A DNA stretch of 64,000 nucleotides from Chloracidobacterium sp. (GCA_016715795.1 JADJXP010000002.1:2181285-2245284), one strand, 5' to 3'. Counted from the stretch's first letter, positions 16,913 through 25,632 are shown. Made by a program: numbers and translations. The notes: generated by a model not told the origin, from the sequence alone.

Positions 16913-18244
16913 ATGTACGAGATAAACGAGACACATGACCCGGAGTTGAGGAGTTGGGTCGAGAGCGCTAACGATCCGGGGACGGATTTTCCGATACAGA
17001 ATTTGCCGTTTTGTGTCTTCTGGCCAGACGATGAAGAGGAAGGTCATCCCCGGCTTGCCGTAGCGATCGGCGACAAGGTCTTTGATCTATTTGGAGCTAT
17101 TCGCGAATGCCTCTTCGGTCACGGGTTCGACGACCTTCTGTTTGATGTCGACATGTGCGAGCCTACGTTTATCTCTAACGTATTCGGGCCCGAGGCGTTA
17201 TTGCACCTGCGCCTTGCGGCGATGGCAGCACTCGCTGATTCTGCAAGTGCGACCACGATCAAAGCGGCGCAACACCTGCTCGTGCCGATGAATAGCGTAG
17301 AGTTTGAAATGCCATTCTCAATCAGCGACTACACCGACTTCTACTGCTCGATCTTTCATGCGACCAATGTTGGGGCGATGTTTCGGCCGGACAATCCCTT
17401 ATTGCCGAATTATAAGTATGTGCCGATCGGGTATCATGGGCGGGCTTCGTCGATCGTGGTGTCGGGGACGGACATCAAGCGGCCGCATGGGCAGAATCGG
17501 TCGGATGCGGAGAAGCCGCCGGTGTTTATTCCGGCTAAGAGCCTCGATTACGAGATGGAGCTGGGCTTTTTTGTCGGGCGTGGGAACGAGATGGGCACGG
17601 CGATACCGATAGGCGCGGCCGAGGAGCATATCTTTGGGGTGTGCCTGGTCAACGACTGGTCGGCGCGAGACATACAGGCTTGGGAATACCAGCCGCTTGG
17701 GCCGTTTTTGGCGAAGAATTTCGCGACGACGATCTCGCCGTTTGTCGTAACGATGGAGGCGTTGGCTCCGTTTCGGACGAAGGCGTTCGAGCGCGACCCA
17801 GACGATCCGCAGCCTTTGGATTACCTGAATGACGAGCAGAACCAGAAATTCGGCGGGCTCGACATCAATCTTGAGGTCTATATCCAGACCGAAAAGATGA
17901 GGAGCGAGAATATCGAGCCGCACATCCTGTCGCGTTCAAACACCAAAGACCTCTACTGGACCGTCGGCCAGATGCTGACGCATCACGCGTCGAACGGCTG
18001 CAACCTGCAGACCGGCGACTTGATCGCGTCGGGCACGGTCAGTGGCCGTGAAAAGTCTGAACGCGGCTGCTTGTTAGAGCTAACCTGGCGTGGCACCGAG
18101 CCTATCGATCTGCCGTCCGGCGAGCAGCGGAGATTCCTCGAGGACGGCGATGAGGTCATCATGAAAGGCTACTGCGAACGCGACGGCTTTCGCCGCATTG
18201 GCTTTGGCGAATGTCGCGGCCGCGTCTTGCCTGCCGATCAATAG
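16913..18244 (+). CDS. fahA: Fumarylacetoacetase
   Basis: 443 residues. The enzyme splits fumarylacetoacetate into fumarate and acetoacetate, the last step of tyrosine breakdown by the homogentisate route. Family hallmarks: the N-terminal NLPFCVFWPDDEEEGHPRLAVAIGDKVFDL, the metal-binding DYTDFYCSIFHATNVG, LPNYKYVPIGYHGRASSIVVSG, LDYELE-type segment (SLDYEMELGFFVG) and VCLVNDWSARDIQAWEYQPLGPF. No other homogentisate pathway gene is visible nearby apart from the unknown upstream gene. Confidence 0.97.
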   Translation: MYEINETHDPELRSWVESANDPGTDFPIQNLPFCVFWPDDEEEGHPRLAVAIGDKVFDLFGAIRECLFGHGFDDLLFDVDMCEPTFISNVFGPEALLHLRLAAMAALADSASATTIKAAQHLLVPMNSVEFEMPFSISDYTDFYCSIFHATNVGAMFRPDNPLLPNYKYVPIGYHGRASSIVVSGTDIKRPHGQNRSDAEKPPVFIPAKSLDYEMELGFFVGRGNEMGTAIPIGAAEEHIFGVCLVNDWSARDIQAWEYQPLGPFLAKNFATTISPFVVTMEALAPFRTKAFERDPDDPQPLDYLNDEQNQKFGGLDINLEVYIQTEKMRSENIEPHILSRSNTKDLYWTVGQMLTHHASNGCNLQTGDLIASGTVSGREKSERGCLLELTWRGTEPIDLPSGEQRRFLEDGDEVIMKGYCERDGFRRIGFGECRGRVLPADQ

Positions 18245-18246
18245 CA

Positions 18247-19002
18247 ATGCTTTGGCCTGCCCTAAAAGAGATCCACGATTCCGTCCTGGTAGTTACGGCC
18301 GAAGGATTTGAGGATCGTCACGAGAATGTACGACGAGCGTTGGGAGCGGCCAACTTCGAATTCGTTTATGGTATTAACAAGGCGTCGACATCGATCAACG
18401 AACTGAAGGCGCGTCGTGTTTACGATGAGTCGCGTGCGATAGAGCTCGACCGTCGGGACAAGCCGATGACCCTCGGTGCGATCTGCTGTTCGATAGGCCA
18501 TCGCACAGCCTATGAAAAGTTTCTTGCGACGGATGGCAAGTGTTGTCTGATCCTTGAGGACGATGTGCGGCTGAGCGAGTTTTCGGACGATCAAATAGGA
18601 CGGATCGTGGCCGATGCTCCGTCGGACGCCGACCTGATCTATTGGGGCTACAGCTTAGGAGGACGTCGTCCGCGGAGCGGCATCTTGAAGCAGGCGTTCT
18701 ATCACGTGATCCGCAGCGTTGGGATACTGAAATACGACCACACGATGATCCGAAACCTGTATGACCGGCCGTATAACGAGCATTTTGATATCGCGGGGAA
18801 ACACCTCCTGGCTCATGCTTATACGGTGTCGCGCCGAGGAGCCGAGACGTTGATAAATTGGAACACACCTATTGCTCTCAGCGCTGATGCAAATTTGATG
18901 TATGCCGCAATGAAGAATGACGTCCGCGGATACGTCTCAATAGAACAGATCATTGACCAACGAAGCATTGACCCGTCAGACACGATGATCACCTTACAGT
19001 GA
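18247..19002 (+). CDS. Glycosyltransferase, GT25-like (first of a tandem pair)
   Basis: About 251 residues from ATG 18247, 2 nt after the fahA stop; an in-frame start at 18211 would overlap fahA and is less likely. The layout matches GT25/LPS-type transferases: an N-terminal strand (HDSVLVVTAEGFEDR), MTLGAICCSIGHRTAYEKFL and the acidic CCLILEDDVRLSEF. The paralogue just downstream aligns along its whole length. It probably adds a sugar to a surface or protein glycan; donor and acceptor are unknown. Confidence 0.85.
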   Translation: MLWPALKEIHDSVLVVTAEGFEDRHENVRRALGAANFEFVYGINKASTSINELKARRVYDESRAIELDRRDKPMTLGAICCSIGHRTAYEKFLATDGKCCLILEDDVRLSEFSDDQIGRIVADAPSDADLIYWGYSLGGRRPRSGILKQAFYHVIRSVGILKYDHTMIRNLYDRPYNEHFDIAGKHLLAHAYTVSRRGAETLINWNTPIALSADANLMYAAMKNDVRGYVSIEQIIDQRSIDPSDTMITLQ

Positions 19003-19063
19003 GGCTGAGCCGTTTGTGTCAAATCACAAACTCGTGCAAACAAACGCTAGCCCTGAAGGCTAT

Positions 19064-19831
19064 ATGCTTGCCGAATTGCTAAAAACACTCCACGACAAAG
19101 TGTATGTCATCACTAATGCCGCAGCGGAAGGTCGTCAGCGATCGGCGGTCGAACAGCTTGGGGGAGCCGCGTTTGAGTTCGTTTATAGCGTCGATAAGAG
19201 TGATGTTTCAAAGGAAAGCCTGATCGCGGACGGAACATACGATGAGGCACTTGCCGTGCGGAGCGATCCAAAGGGACGGACGATGACGCTTGGCCATATC
19301 TGCTGTTCGATAGGTCATCAGCGAGCCTATCGAAAGATGCTTGAGGATGGCTGCGCTCGTGCGCTTATCTTCGAGGATGATGTCGTAACCCTTCCGGTCG
19401 ATGATGCGGAGATCGAAAGGATCCTCACGAATGTGCCGGCTAACGCCGAACTGATCCAATGGGGTTGGAACGGTGGACGTTTCAGGCCGCCGCTGGGGCA
19501 CCTACAGCAGGCTTTGTTCCACGTCAGGCGCGCATTCGGCCGCTATCCGCTGAGTCATAGGATGATCCGCAACCTGTATATGCGGCCTTACAACGACCAC
19601 TTTCATACTGCATCGGTCAATTTTCTTGCCCACGCTTACACGATAACGAGATCGGCCGCTGAGACCTTTATCAGGCGGAATACGCCGATCAGGCTCAACG
19701 CAGACCATCTGTTCATTCACGCGGCCCTCGCGGGAGAAATTAGGGCCTATGTGTCGAAAGCACAGCTCTTCGGCCAGCGAAGTATCGACCCTTACGATCC
19801 GCTCGAATCGCTTACCCAGAAGTACTACTGA
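19064..19831 (+). CDS. Glycosyltransferase, GT25-like (second of a tandem pair)
   Basis: About 255 residues. It shares with its neighbour the segments MTLGHICCSIGHQRAYRKML, ALIFEDDVVTL, MIRNLYMRPYNDHF and QRSIDPYD, so the two arose by tandem duplication. I choose ATG 19064 because MLAELLKTLHDKVYVIT lines up with the start of the first copy; a GTG at 19016 would add 16 unmatched residues. Same predicted role as its neighbour. Confidence 0.85.
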   Translation: MLAELLKTLHDKVYVITNAAAEGRQRSAVEQLGGAAFEFVYSVDKSDVSKESLIADGTYDEALAVRSDPKGRTMTLGHICCSIGHQRAYRKMLEDGCARALIFEDDVVTLPVDDAEIERILTNVPANAELIQWGWNGGRFRPPLGHLQQALFHVRRAFGRYPLSHRMIRNLYMRPYNDHFHTASVNFLAHAYTITRSAAETFIRRNTPIRLNADHLFIHAALAGEIRAYVSKAQLFGQRSIDPYDPLESLTQKYY

Positions 19832-19874
19832 CCGTCGGCGTGGCGAATCTATCGGCGTTTGGTAAAATTCCCTT

Positions 19875-20747
19875 GTGGGAACATCTCCGGCATTATCCGA
19901 GGCGGCGGTTCGCCGTGTTCCGGGCGAGTCTGATGCGAGTGATTCGAGAGACGTGCTTGCCGTCGAGGAACCGCTCGAGATACGGCTCGGATTCGCTGAC
20001 AAGACGCATCGCGCGATCTCGATCACAATGCGCACGCCGGGTGATGACGGCGAACTGGCGGCGGGATTTCTATTTACCGAGGGCATCATTACTTCGCCGG
20101 AGCAGATCAGGCAGATACGTCATTGCGGCCTCAAGATACGCACCGGAAGGGGCGTTATCGACCGCGCCGCAGCACTCAATTCGAACACAATTCGCGTCGA
20201 TCTGGCTGATGGTGTTGAGATCGACCTCAAACGGCTCGAGCGGCATTTCTATACCTCGTCGAGTTGCGGCGTTTGCGGTAAATCGTCGATCGAGGCTTTG
20301 CGAACGGGCGTCAAACCGTTGTCGAACAACGGTTTGACGGTTAGCGACGATGTAATCCATTCACTTCCGTCGAGGCTACGTAAAACGCAGTCGGTGTTTG
20401 ACGAGACCGGTGGGCTGCATGCGTCGGCGCTCTTTACGGCTGACGGAATGCTCGATATTGTCCGCGAAGATGTCGGACGGCACAACGCACTCGACAAGAT
20501 CATCGGACGCAATTTTTTGGACGGCGGACTGCCGTTGTCGGAGCGAGTATTGCTTGTCAGCGGCCGGGCGAGCTTTGAACTGGTGCAAAAGGCCTTGATG
20601 GCAGGCATCCCAATAATGGCCGCCGTCGGTGCACCATCGAGCCTGGCCGTCGAGCTCGCAAACGCCTACGGCATGACGCTGATCGGGTTTGTGCGCGACG
20701 GACGGTTCAATGTTTACTGTCATCCAAGCAGTGTCCGAGATAACTGA
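19875..20747 (+). CDS. fdhD: Formate dehydrogenase accessory sulfurtransferase FdhD
   Basis: 290 residues from a GTG. FdhD carries sulfur from a cysteine desulfurase to the molybdenum cofactor of formate dehydrogenases. Motifs: ISITMRTPGDDGELAAGFLFTEGI, the sulfur-carrying CGVC in YTSSSCGVCGK, and DIVREDVGRHNALDKIIG near the C-terminus. Its expected client, an FdhF/YdeP-type oxidoreductase, is encoded downstream, but an integron-like cassette now separates the genes. A perfect 14-nt palindrome lies inside the coding region after the CGVC part. Confidence 0.96.
   Translation: MGTSPALSEAAVRRVPGESDASDSRDVLAVEEPLEIRLGFADKTHRAISITMRTPGDDGELAAGFLFTEGIITSPEQIRQIRHCGLKIRTGRGVIDRAAALNSNTIRVDLADGVEIDLKRLERHFYTSSSCGVCGKSSIEALRTGVKPLSNNGLTVSDDVIHSLPSRLRKTQSVFDETGGLHASALFTADGMLDIVREDVGRHNALDKIIGRNFLDGGLPLSERVLLVSGRASFELVQKALMAGIPIMAAVGAPSSLAVELANAYGMTLIGFVRDGRFNVYCHPSSVRDN
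20309..20339. repeat. Perfect palindrome inside fdhD
   Basis: CGTCAAACCGTTGT at 20309 and its exact inverse at 20326-20339 are separated by CGA, giving a 14-bp stem with a 3-nt loop inside the coding sequence. It encodes the segment VKPLSNNGLTV, a variable linker in the family, so a small in-frame insertion is possible. Confidence 0.7.
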
Positions 20748-20764
20748 GAACTGATTATCATCAG

Positions 20765-21190
20765 TTAGGAGCCTTTGGAAACATCATGGCAGACCGATTT
20801 TTCGTATACGGCACTTTGGCGCCCGGACGTCCGAACGGGCACATACTCGGGGATGTGCCTGGCACGTGGGAGCCCGCTACGGTTCGAGGAAGTCTGATCC
20901 AAGAAGGTTGGGGTGCAGAGGTTGGCTACCCGGGTATCGTGTTGTCCGACGACGGCGATGAAGTGCATGGCTTCATCTTCACCTCGGCGGACCTGTCAAC
21001 GCACTGGGACCGGCTAGATGAGTTTGAGGGCGATGGCTATGAGCGTGTGCTCGTTCGTGCCACGCTCGCGGACGGATCCACGGTTCATGCACACATTTAC
21101 ATCATTTCCGGCGTGCGTTCGGATCATTCGGGCGGCACCTAACAGTCCGTTCAAGCCAACGTTGTGTCGCAACGTGGCTTAACTCAAGCG
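20765..21190 (+). mobile_element. Single integron-type gene cassette
   Basis: The stretch has the anatomy of one integron cassette. It begins at a GTTAGGA core (cleavage expected after G at 20764), holds a single short ORF, and ends with an attC-like site whose R' core GTTATGA lies at 21190-21196. The ORF's stop codon falls inside the R'' core of attC, as in typical cassettes. It lies between fdhD and its client oxidoreductase gene, which normally would be close. No integrase gene or second attC is present in the window, so this would be a lone cassette inserted at a secondary site. Confidence 0.7.
20786..21142 (+). CDS. Gamma-glutamylcyclotransferase-like (AIG2/YtfP family) protein
   Basis: 118 residues. 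It shows the family start FFVYGTLAPGRPNGHIL with the YGTL loop, then GYPGIVLSDDGDEVHGFIF and DRLDEFEGDGYERVLV, where the glutamate in DEFEG is the expected catalytic acid. Family members cyclise gamma-glutamyl amines or peptides to 5-oxoproline, but substrates of the small bacterial forms are mostly unknown. The gene is the only ORF of an apparent integron cassette and is unrelated to the flanking molybdenum-enzyme genes. Its stop codon lies within the attC R'' core. Confidence 0.92.
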   Translation: MADRFFVYGTLAPGRPNGHILGDVPGTWEPATVRGSLIQEGWGAEVGYPGIVLSDDGDEVHGFIFTSADLSTHWDRLDEFEGDGYERVLVRATLADGSTVHAHIYIISGVRSDHSGGT

Positions 21191-21196
21191 TTATGA
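21136..21196 (+). other. attC recombination site of integron type
   Basis: About 61 nt. R'' CACCTAAC (21136-21143), L'' GTTCAAG (21149-21155), imperfect inverted arms AAGCCAACGTTG (21153-21164) and CAACGTGGCTT (21170-21180) around a TGTCG loop, L' CTTAAC (21178-21183) and R' GTTATGA (21190-21196). L'' has one more base than L' can pair with, giving the extrahelical base that integrases use to choose the strand. Size and order fit short attC sites. Confidence 0.7.
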
Positions 21197-21215
21197 GTTA
21201 TTCCGAAAACAAACT

Positions 21216-23609
21216 GTGAAGACTGGGCACCTAAAAGTTACGCCACCGCCGCGAGTCTCGGCCGGCATGCATGCCGTTACGAATGCGCTCAGGCATGTGT
21301 TCGGCAAGATGGGCGTGGTTCGCGGCACGCGGGGCATGCTCAAGCTCAACCAGAAGGGCGGCGTCGATTGCCAGTCGTGCGCGTGGCCCGATCCGGACCG
21401 CCGAACGATCAATGAGTTCTGCGAGAACGGAGCGAAGGCGCTGGCTGACGAGGGGACGACACGGCGGATCGGGCGCGAGTTCTTTGCGGAGCACTCTGTA
21501 GCAGACCTTTCCGAGCAAACGGATTTTTGGCTCAACCAACAGGGCAGGCTGACCGAGCCGATGGTGCTTCGCGAGGGCGGGACGCACTATGAGCCGGTGT
21601 CGTGGGAAGCAGCGTACGCGATCGTCGCCGAACATCTCAACTCGCTCGCGTCGCCCGACGAGGCCATCTTCTACACATCGGGCCGCACGTCGAATGAGGC
21701 AGCATTTATCTATCAACTATTTGTGCGTCAGTTCGGGACGAACAACCTGCCGGACTGCTCGAACATGTGCCACGAATCGACAAGCGTCGCACTCGCTGAG
21801 TCGATCGGTTTGGGCAAGGCGACGATAAGGCTCGAAGATTTTGAGCGGACGGATCTTGTCATTGTCATCGGACAGAATCCGGGCACGAATGCACCGCGAA
21901 TGCTCTCTTCGCTCGCCGCCGCCAAGGCCGCGGGAGCGAAGATGATCGCGATCAATCCGCTCGAGGAGGTCGGGCTCACAAGTTTTGTCGATCCAAATCC
22001 ACAGCACGGCAACCCGTTGTCGGTGTTGGGCCTGCGGCCGGCAAAGCTCGCCGACCTGCATCTGCCGGTGCGGATAGGCGGCGACATGGCCGTCATCAAA
22101 GGCTTGATGAAATCGCTCCTCGAACGTGAACGAGCGGCACCGGGAACGGTGTTCGATCACGAGTTCATCAGCGGGAAAACCGAAGGTTACGATAGGTTCA
22201 TCGCGACGCTCGATGCCACCTCCTGGGACGTCATCATCGAGGCGTCAGGGCTAGGACGTGCCGAGATCGACGAGGTAGCCGCGATGATCGCGGAGTCAGG
22301 TTCGTTCATCACCTGCTGGGCCATGGGTGTGACACAGCACACCGACGCGGTCGCAACCATTCAGGACATCGTAAATCTCCACCTGCTTCGTGGCGCCATC
22401 GGCCGGCCCGGAGCGGGGCTGTGTCCCGTCCGCGGCCATTCGAATGTGCAGGGCGACAGGACGATGGGCATTTGGGAGAGGATGAACCCCGTGTTTCGTA
22501 AGAATCTCGAACGCGAGTTTGGCTTTGAGACGCCGGAGCACGACGGGTTTGATACCGTTCAGTCAATCGCCGCGATGAGCGACGGGCGGGCACGAGTTTT
22601 CTTCGCGATGGGCGGCAATTTTGTCGCCGCCTCACCGGACACCGAGACGGTTGCCGCGGCTGTTGCGAATTGCGACCTAACGGTCCAGGTCATCACAAAG
22701 CTCAACCGCACGGCTCTGACCCCGGGCAAAACCTCGCTGATATTGCCCTGTCTTGGCCGGACAGAAATAGATCGGAGTGCGGACACTCTTGTCCGCATGG
22801 ACGCCGCTTCGGCGTCCGATTCCGTAAGAATGGGTAAGGTGAGTGAAACCACAGCTCGAGTCGCCGGAGGAACCGGCGATGCGGACAAGAGTGTCCGCAC
22901 TCCGACGGAGCAGTTCGTCTCCACTGAGAGCACAATGCTGAATGTGCAGATGTCGCGCGGCATCTATGAGCCGGGCTCGCCGCATTTGCGTAGCGAGGTT
23001 TGGATCGTCGCTCAGATGGCGAAGGCAGTGTTGGGCGATAGGTCGAGCGTTGATTGGGACGCGATGTGCGGCGATTACGATCTCATTCGTGACGCGATCT
23101 CGCGCGTCGTGCCGGGCTGTGAGGATTATAACCGGCGCATTCGCGTGCCCGGCGGCTTTTATATGCCGAATCCGCCGAATGAGGGCCGGTTCCCGACACG
23201 GTCCGGAAAAGCCCTTTTCCGGCCGAGTGAGCTTTCAAAGATCGATCTGCCGCCGGGCCGGCTGCTGTTGACGACGATACGGTCGCACGACCAGTTCAAT
23301 ACAACGATCTACGGCCTCGATGATCGCTATCGCGGCATCGACGGCGGGCGGCATGTGCTGTTCATAGGTGAGGCCGATATCGCGAAATACGGCCTGACGG
23401 CCGGGCAAAACGTCGATATCACGAGTCATTTTAGCGATCGCGAACGGTCGGTTTTTGGTTTCACGGTCGTGCCATATCGAATGCCGCCGGATTGCGTCGC
23501 GGCGTATTTTCCTGAGGCAAATCCGCTAATCCCGCTCGGCAGCACCGCAAAACGCAGCGGCACGCCGACATCGAAATGCGTGATCGTATCCGTCACGCCA
23601 AGCGTATGA
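21216..23609 (+). CDS. FdhF/YdeP-family molybdopterin oxidoreductase with in-frame palindromic insert
   Basis: 797 residues from GTG 21216, 20 nt after attC. It matches the formate dehydrogenase-like alpha subunit group (TIGR01701, as in E. coli YdeP): the cluster-binding start GGVDCQSCAWPDPDRRT with NEFCENGAKA, then EAIFYTSGRTSNEAAF, CHESTSVALAESIGLG, GQNPGTNAPRML, RPGAGLCPVRGHSNVQGDRTMGI and a C-terminal dinucleotide-binding domain. Residues 520-563 are encoded by a 132-nt palindromic element between LGRTEIDR and TEQFVSTESTM; without it the length (753) fits the family. The loop site suggests the enzyme may still fold. Natural substrate is uncertain; neighbours fdhD and mobA supply cofactor maturation. 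Confidence 0.93.
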   Translation: MKTGHLKVTPPPRVSAGMHAVTNALRHVFGKMGVVRGTRGMLKLNQKGGVDCQSCAWPDPDRRTINEFCENGAKALADEGTTRRIGREFFAEHSVADLSEQTDFWLNQQGRLTEPMVLREGGTHYEPVSWEAAYAIVAEHLNSLASPDEAIFYTSGRTSNEAAFIYQLFVRQFGTNNLPDCSNMCHESTSVALAESIGLGKATIRLEDFERTDLVIVIGQNPGTNAPRMLSSLAAAKAAGAKMIAINPLEEVGLTSFVDPNPQHGNPLSVLGLRPAKLADLHLPVRIGGDMAVIKGLMKSLLERERAAPGTVFDHEFISGKTEGYDRFIATLDATSWDVIIEASGLGRAEIDEVAAMIAESGSFITCWAMGVTQHTDAVATIQDIVNLHLLRGAIGRPGAGLCPVRGHSNVQGDRTMGIWERMNPVFRKNLEREFGFETPEHDGFDTVQSIAAMSDGRARVFFAMGGNFVAASPDTETVAAAVANCDLTVQVITKLNRTALTPGKTSLILPCLGRTEIDRSADTLVRMDAASASDSVRMGKVSETTARVAGGTGDADKSVRTPTEQFVSTESTMLNVQMSRGIYEPGSPHLRSEVWIVAQMAKAVLGDRSSVDWDAMCGDYDLIRDAISRVVPGCEDYNRRIRVPGGFYMPNPPNEGRFPTRSGKALFRPSELSKIDLPPGRLLLTTIRSHDQFNTTIYGLDDRYRGIDGGRHVLFIGEADIAKYGLTAGQNVDITSHFSDRERSVFGFTVVPYRMPPDCVAAYFPEANPLIPLGSTAKRSGTPTSKCVIVSVTPSV
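22773..22904. repeat. In-frame palindromic element within an oxidoreductase gene
   Basis: Perfect 26-nt inverted repeats at 22773-22798 and 22879-22904 (ends CGGAGTGCGGACACTC and its inverse) enclose 80 nt. That interior contains a second hairpin, GGACGCC/GGCGTCC at 22799-22817, and TCGCCGG/CCGGCGA at 22860-22878. The total of 132 nt is 44 codons and begins exactly on a codon boundary, so the host frame stays open. It resembles protein-coding palindromic elements such as those described in Rickettsia, though its sequence is different. Confidence 0.85.
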
Positions 23610-24226
23610 TCGATCTCGAAAGTTTCATCCTGATCGGTGGCCGCTCGTCGCGGCTTGGTAAGGACAAGGCGTTCGTCGAGGTCGATGGCGTAACGTTGGC
23701 GGAACGAGCGGCGCGGACAGTCGAGCAGGCATTTCCAGATGTTCACGTTACGTTCGTTGCCGGAGCCGGCTCGCAGTTTCCGCTCGATACTATTGCCGGG
23801 CTTGCCCGCCCAATGATCGCCGATCTGCGGCCCGGCTTTGGTGCGTGGAGCGGGCTGCATGCGGCGTTGGCATATGCGCGAACGGAATGGGCGTTAGTGT
23901 TGGCGTGCGATTATCCGTTTGTGACGGACGAGCTATTGAGGTTTCTCGCCGGCTGCGCGTCCGACGGGCACGATGCCATCGTTGCGGTTCAACCGGACGG
24001 GAGGCTGCAGCCGCTTTGTGCGTTGTATCGCGTCGGGCCGATGCTCGCTGAGATCGAGGGACTGATGAATCGATGCCATTCTATGCCGCCGCTGGTCCAG
24101 TTTCTGGAGAGAGAGCAAACGCGACTCGTCGCGGCTGATGAGTATTCGGCAGCCGGCGATCCTAAGATGCTTTTTCTGAACATCAACACTCAAGACGACC
24201 TTGAGCGTGCGCGTGTGGCAAAATAG
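23606..24226 (+). CDS. mobA: Molybdenum cofactor guanylyltransferase
   Basis: About 206 residues. It joins GMP to molybdopterin to make the guanine dinucleotide cofactor used by formate dehydrogenase-like enzymes. The nucleotide-binding signature LIGGRSSRLGKDKA is at the start; ALVLACDYPFVTDELL holds the metal-binding aspartate, and LQPLCALY follows. ATG 23606 overlaps the TGA of the oxidoreductase gene (ATGA), indicating translational coupling; an in-frame ATG at 23576 would extend into it. Neighbouring fdhD makes the pathway assignment secure. Confidence 0.94.
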   Translation: MIDLESFILIGGRSSRLGKDKAFVEVDGVTLAERAARTVEQAFPDVHVTFVAGAGSQFPLDTIAGLARPMIADLRPGFGAWSGLHAALAYARTEWALVLACDYPFVTDELLRFLAGCASDGHDAIVAVQPDGRLQPLCALYRVGPMLAEIEGLMNRCHSMPPLVQFLEREQTRLVAADEYSAAGDPKMLFLNINTQDDLERARVAK

Positions 24227-24231
24227 ACTTT

Positions 24232-25623
24232 GTGGACATCTGGCCTGACAAGTTTCGCGAGGAGTGCGGCATATTCGGCATATTTGGCCATGCCGAGGCG
24301 TCAACGCTGACGCAGCTTGGGCTGTTTGCCCTGCAGCATCGCGGCCAGGAGGCGTGCGGCATCGTATCGGCGGACGGCGATGACCTGATCCAGCAGCGCG
24401 GGATCGGACTGATCGCCGACGTGCTGAATCCCGAGGTGCTGACCAAATTGCCCGGCACGGCGGCGATCGGGCATACGCGATATTCGACCGCGGGCAAGAA
24501 CACGATCAAGGAAGTTCAGCCGTTTCGCGTGAAATGCCAGCATGGACTGATCGCGGTATGTCATAACGGCAACCTGCCGTTTGCCGAGGCCCGCCGCCGC
24601 GAATTGGAAAAGGACGGCGCGATATTCTCATCTACGTCTGATACCGAGACCATCCTGCACGGCATCGCTCGAACGAAGGCCACGAACGCCGTGGAGGCGA
24701 TAAAGAAAGTCCTCGCCGAGACCGAAGGCGCATTTTCACTGCTTTTCCTGACGACCGATGCGTTGATCGCGGTGCGTGATGCACGCGGATTCAGGCCGCT
24801 GGTGCTGGGCAAATATCAGGATGCGTGGTGCGTGGCTAGCGAGACGTGTGCATTTGACCTCATCGACGCGGAATACGTTCGGGAGGTCGAGCCGGGCGAG
24901 ATGGTGATCATTGACTGGCGCGGGCTGCATTCATCAATGCCGTTTGAGCAGAAGCAGCATGCGGTATGCACGTTTGAGCATGTGTATTTTTCGCGGCCGG
25001 ACTCGATCATTTTTGGCCGCTCGGTGAATCAGTCGCGGCATATGATGGGCAGGCATCTCGCGGTCGAGCATCCCGCGGACGCCGACATTGTTGTCCCTGT
25101 GCCCGATTCGGGCGTGGCCGCGGCTATCGGCTATTCTGCCCAGTCCAGCATACCGTTTCGGCAGGCGATAATTCGCAATCATTATGTCGGCCGCACGTTT
25201 ATTGAGCCCACGCAGAACATCCGTTCGTTTGGCGTCAGGCTCAAGCTCAATCCGATCAAGGACCTCATCAACGGCCGCCGCGTGGTGTTGGTGGATGATT
25301 CGATAGTGCGCGGCACGACCTCGAAAAAGATCGTCCAGATGGTCCGCGAGGCCGGCGCGGCCGAGGTTCACATGCGCGTTTCGTGCCCGCCGACCACGCA
25401 TTCCTGTTACTACGGCGTCGATACGCCCGACCGCGATCAGCTTATCGCCTCGCACACGCCCGTGGACGAGATCTGTCGCCAGATCGGTGCCGACAGCCTC
25501 GGCTACCTGTCATTGACGGGCCTGCTCCAATCGATCGGCCTCGATCCGGCAGCGACCTGCTCGGCGTGCTGGACCGGCAAATACCCCACGCTGATCGCAA
25601 ACAGCGAAAGCGCCGCAAGCTGA
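24232..25623 (+). CDS. purF: Amidophosphoribosyltransferase
   Basis: 463 residues from GTG 24232, 5 nt after mobA. It makes phosphoribosylamine from PRPP and glutamine, the first step of purine synthesis. An 11-residue propeptide precedes the catalytic cysteine in EECGIFGIFGH. Glutaminase residues are in GHTRYSTAGKN and CHNGNLPFAEA. The PRPP loop VVLVDDSIVRGTTSKKIV and the C-terminal CxxC pattern (ATCSACWTG) suggest the Fe-S-containing type with a processed propeptide, as in Bacillus. Confidence 0.97.
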   Translation: MDIWPDKFREECGIFGIFGHAEASTLTQLGLFALQHRGQEACGIVSADGDDLIQQRGIGLIADVLNPEVLTKLPGTAAIGHTRYSTAGKNTIKEVQPFRVKCQHGLIAVCHNGNLPFAEARRRELEKDGAIFSSTSDTETILHGIARTKATNAVEAIKKVLAETEGAFSLLFLTTDALIAVRDARGFRPLVLGKYQDAWCVASETCAFDLIDAEYVREVEPGEMVIIDWRGLHSSMPFEQKQHAVCTFEHVYFSRPDSIIFGRSVNQSRHMMGRHLAVEHPADADIVVPVPDSGVAAAIGYSAQSSIPFRQAIIRNHYVGRTFIEPTQNIRSFGVRLKLNPIKDLINGRRVVLVDDSIVRGTTSKKIVQMVREAGAAEVHMRVSCPPTTHSCYYGVDTPDRDQLIASHTPVDEICRQIGADSLGYLSLTGLLQSIGLDPAATCSACWTGKYPTLIANSESAAS

Positions 25624-25632
25624 GCCAGCGAC

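Noticed and set aside
20765..21196. Full integron platform with integrase and several cassettes
   Set aside because: No tyrosine integrase ORF and no second attC-like stem were found in the window, so only a single cassette is claimed.
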